Positions 5,941 through 7,358 of a DNA stretch of 7,358 bases are shown here, in pieces (the stretch's first letter is position 1; every line of letters starts with the position of its first letter). The notes below the pieces were generated by a model, which saw nothing but the letters and a program-made list of their open reading frames with translations, was not told the origin of the DNA and did not search any database. The DNA is from Anaerolineales bacterium. Lineage in GTDB: Bacteria > Chloroflexota > Anaerolineae > Anaerolineales > E44-bin32. The translations under genes were made by a program, and so were the position numbers. Location of the stretch: assembly GCA_011772595.1 (NCBI GenBank), contig WVZH01000379.1, forward strand, positions 11,208 through 18,565, read 5' to 3'.

Positions 5941-5986
5941 CCCCTTCGACGGAGTTTATCCCGAGCTGTGTCGAGGGGCTCAGGGC
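5941..5986. repeat. REP-like imperfect palindrome
   Basis: CCCCTTCGAC (5941-5950) pairs with GTCGAGGGG (5970-5978) with one bulged T. CCGAGC (5961-5966) and GGCTCAGGGC (5977-5986) repeat the CTGAGC-type half motif. The words CCTTCGAC and GCTCAGGGC are those of a widespread family of intergenic palindromes (typical form CCCTTCGAC...GCTCAGGGC) scattered in many bacterial genomes. This copy looks degenerate. Genome-wide copy number cannot be judged from one window. Confidence 0.55.
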
Positions 5987-6284
5987 AAAGCGCAAGCAGA
6001 GCGTGCGGACTCTATAAAATCTACTCAAGGATCCAAGTCGTACCCAACCCTATTTGTAGCCTTTCCCCTCCCAGCCAGCACTACAATGTACTTTTTTTTT
6101 ATTGTATAATCTCACTATTCCGATCTTATTTCTACGCATTGAGAATCTGTTGAGTATCCACATATAAGCTATTAGGACAATTGAAATAGCCGCTGTCGTA
6201 TCATGCGATGTGAATCTGCTTCTTCCCAATCTAGATCGAACTGGGTCCAGTCGATGCGTGATTATTGGACGATTTCGACATAAG
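5987..6284. other. Gene-free part of the divergent spacer
   Basis: No credible coding region is seen. A minus-strand frame at 6050-6289 lacks an RBS and has unlikely composition. Two items stand out. One is a run of T at 6092-6100 followed by TATAAT at 6105-6110. The other is GAGAATCTGTTGAGTATCC at 6141-6159, which matches 17 of 19 bases of the S1 leader at 328-346, just where the 5' hairpin begins. It may be a decayed or variant copy of the module. Confidence 0.4.
6105..6110 (+). promoter_or_regulatory. Perfect -10 hexamer TATAAT, possible upstream promoter
   Basis: TATAAT follows a tract of nine T residues. The position 17 nt upstream has TACAAT (6082-6087), a poor -35 box. If used for the gene at 6421, the leader would be about 300 nt and would include the leader-like segment at 6141. 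TACACT at 6285-6290 is the competing, closer candidate. Confidence 0.25.
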
Positions 6285-6290
6285 TACACT
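6285..6290 (+). promoter_or_regulatory. Possible -10 box TACACT upstream of the sialidase-like gene
   Basis: This is the same hexamer as in the two promoter modules, again just ahead of a hairpin and AAGGAGGTGA. Upstream, the conserved TGGGGTC...CCATAC context is missing and no good -35 lies 16-18 nt away (TTATTG at 6262-6267). It is supported only by position and word identity. Confidence 0.3.
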
Positions 6291-6292
6291 AG

Positions 6293-6338
6293 CTCATAAA
6301 ACCGGTATGCGCCCGATGCACCGGTTCTTTCTTATGAG
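6293..6338 (+). promoter_or_regulatory. Leader hairpin of the sialidase-like gene
   Basis: Two stacked stems are seen: CTCATAA (6293-6299) with TTATGAG (6332-6338), and AACCGGT (6300-6306) with ACCGGTT (6320-6326). They are separated only by a 5-nt bulge on the 3' side and enclose a 13-nt loop. That makes 14 pairs in total. It occupies the place of the 5' hairpin in the other two leaders, although its sequence is unrelated, and lies 10 nt before the distal SD-like element. No U-run follows, so it is not a terminator. Confidence 0.6.
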
Positions 6339-6348
6339 ATCGTACCGA

Positions 6349-6358
6349 AAGGAGGTGA
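6349..6358 (+). promoter_or_regulatory. Distal SD-like element AAGGAGGTGA, 72 nt upstream of start
   Basis: This is the third exact occurrence of the 10-mer. Here it is preceded by GA, giving GAAAGGAGG, which is the core of the cry3A STAB-SD. The gene's own RBS is AGGAGG at 6407-6412, 8 nt before ATG 6421, so this distal element is again surplus to initiation. The conserved 33 nt that follow it in the other two leaders are absent, which isolates the 10-mer as the shared part. Confidence 0.55.
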
Positions 6359-6420
6359 TGCATTTAGCGTGAACTCTCCGACTGCTTAAGTACAAATTTA
6401 TTTCATAGGAGGCAACATAA

Positions 6421-7358
6421 ATGCGAGCGAAATTGAAATTTCTTACCGCCGGCGTCGTGATGCTTGTTCTCGTCGTCGGCATCGTGCAGGTAAGCTACGG
6501 CCAGGGAGAAGCTCCCACCTTCCCCGAATCGCACAAGGATTTCTTAGGTGGGGCTTCCTACATGGCCTATTTTGGGCTGAACCCTAGCTCCGTATCACCG
6601 GGTCCAGGGTCTCCTCCAGGTGGCACTGGAAAGCCACCCCGGGTGGGAATGAACACCCTGGTTAATGATCCTCAATCCCCCTTTCCGAACGGATTACTAG
6701 GACGGAGTGAGACCTCTATTGCTACAGACCCATCGGGCCGTTTTCTTCTAGCTGGCTGGAATGACGCAGACGGCTTTTGCGGTCCACCTTTCAATGTTCC
6801 CTGTACCCCAGCTATACCGACGGGACCTGGTCTTAGTGGATTCAGTTACTCAATGGATGGAGGGAACACCTGGACCGATGGCGGTGCTCCTTTCCCGGTA
6901 GTCACCAGCTCTGGGACCAAAGTGACACGTGGCGATCCGTGGATGGACACTGGTGGACCAGGAAATCAGACTTACTACTACGCCAACCTGGCGGTTGACA
7001 CGACCTCCCCCTCTCCCGGACCAGGAGGGATGGTTGTTCACAGTGGCGAGTTCAGCGAGAATAGCTTTAGCTTCAACACAGGCGTTTTCATCGCCTCGCC
7101 CAATGCTCCGAATGACTTCTTAGATAAGGAAGCTCTGTGTGCAGGAAAAGGTGGATCCAACAATGATCTCGTGGCTGTGGTGGTGACCAACTTCGCCGAG
7201 GTTGGAGGAATCCCATTCTTTGGCTTTGGACAAATCGAGGCCTACGTTTCTACGGATCGGGCCGGAAGCTTCCCCACACGAACCGTTGTGCAACCTGACG
7301 AGACAATCAGCGTCCCTCTAAACGAGGGGGTTGTCAATCAGGGCTCCACCTGCGCATT
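6421..7358 (+). CDS. Secreted sialidase-like Asp-box (BNR) protein, 3' truncated by window
   Basis: The frame is open from ATG 6421 through the right edge (312 codons visible, no stop). AGGAGG at 6407-6412 supports the start. The N-terminus is a signal peptide: MRAKLK, hydrophobic core 8-23, likely cleaved near SYG-Q at 27. A Gly/Pro-rich linker lies at ~58-76. From ~80 the sequence has features of secreted beta-propeller proteins related to exo-sialidases: GRSETSIATDPSGRFLLAGWND (94-115), the Asp box SMDGGNTW (144-151), RGDPWMD (170-176), and a degenerate Asp-box-like VSTDRAGSF (276-284). Asp boxes mark the fold, not the activity, and the arginine triad of true sialidases cannot be assigned in this fragment. 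It could be a non-sialidase propeller or adhesin. It carries the same type of leader as the two peptidase genes, suggesting co-expression. Confidence 0.8.
   Translation, partial: MRAKLKFLTAGVVMLVLVVGIVQVSYGQGEAPTFPESHKDFLGGASYMAYFGLNPSSVSPGPGSPPGGTGKPPRVGMNTLVNDPQSPFPNGLLGRSETSIATDPSGRFLLAGWNDADGFCGPPFNVPCTPAIPTGPGLSGFSYSMDGGNTWTDGGAPFPVVTSSGTKVTRGDPWMDTGGPGNQTYYYANLAVDTTSPSPGPGGMVVHSGEFSENSFSFNTGVFIASPNAPNDFLDKEALCAGKGGSNNDLVAVVVTNFAEVGGIPFFGFGQIEAYVSTDRAGSFPTRTVVQPDETISVPLNEGVVNQGSTCA

Noticed and set aside
5777..6028. 84-codon upstream extension of the lipoprotein reading frame
   Set aside because: The extension is Arg-rich and crosses the REP-like palindrome and a candidate promoter, and it would bury the lipobox signal. 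ATG at 5776 has a good RBS.
6092..6100. Poly-T tract as an intrinsic terminator
   Set aside because: No GC-rich hairpin precedes it on the plus strand, and on the minus strand it would be an A-tract.
6050..6289. 79-codon minus-strand open frame in the divergent spacer
   Set aside because: It has no RBS, crosses the poly-T/TATAAT region, and its composition is unlike the window's real genes.
1..7358. CRISPR arrays, tRNA or rRNA genes, transposases
   Set aside because: No regularly spaced direct repeats, no tRNA-like cloverleaf and no rRNA segment other than the short anti-SD complements. No transposase motif was seen.

Overview
The window holds a run of genes for exported proteins from a free-living bacterium with strong Shine-Dalgarno usage and roughly balanced base composition. 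Genes are moderately GC-rich and the spacers are AT-richer. Four of the five genes begin with an export signal: two secreted peptidases, one lipoprotein and one sialidase-like beta-propeller protein. The fifth is only a 3' tail. A self-maturing S1 protease starting Ile-Thr-Asn-Gly, an M6 (immune inhibitor A type) metallopeptidase, and a lipoprotein with a W-x-D-x-S-x-G-C / P-G-Y / Y-x-Y-H repeat together remind me most of Chloroflexota (Anaerolineae-like). This is recollection and inference; no phylogenetic marker is present.

Layout: 1-186 is the 3' end of an unrecognised gene. 187-493 is a regulatory spacer. 494-1378 is a secreted S1 serine protease, followed by a 13-bp terminator hairpin. 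1429-1972 is a long stretch with no credible gene. 1973-2190 is a second copy of the regulatory spacer. 2191-4908 is a secreted M6 metallopeptidase. It ends at a strong, probably bidirectional terminator (4929-4962) shared with the convergent lipoprotein gene (complement 4991-5776). 5777-6420 is a divergent spacer with a REP-like palindrome, and 6421 to the end is a 5'-partial gene for a secreted Asp-box (sialidase-like) protein.

The most notable feature is not a protein. The S1 and M6 genes are unrelated, yet both are preceded by the same promoter-plus-leader module. It aligns without a gap over 171 nt (277-447 against 1973-2143, constant offset 1696, about 77% identical by my count). The module holds a promoter-like part, an 8-nt-loop hairpin, a conserved CTCTCTTCA, a small CCA/TGG hairpin, and a 43-nt block with 41 identities. 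That block begins with AAGGAGGTGA, an extended complement to the 3' end of 16S rRNA, placed about 90 nt upstream of the start codon where it cannot serve as the gene's own ribosome binding site. The third exported-enzyme gene (6421) has the same arrangement: TACACT, a hairpin, AAGGAGGTGA 72 nt upstream of ATG, then a normal proximal RBS. This resembles the STAB-SD mRNA stabiliser of Bacillus cry3A, combined with a 5' stem-loop and a shared promoter. I propose a common regulatory/stabilising 5' UTR cassette for an exoenzyme regulon. The lipoprotein gene lacks it.

Functionally, the two peptidases and the sialidase-like protein would act outside the cell, plausibly on protein or glycoprotein substrates.
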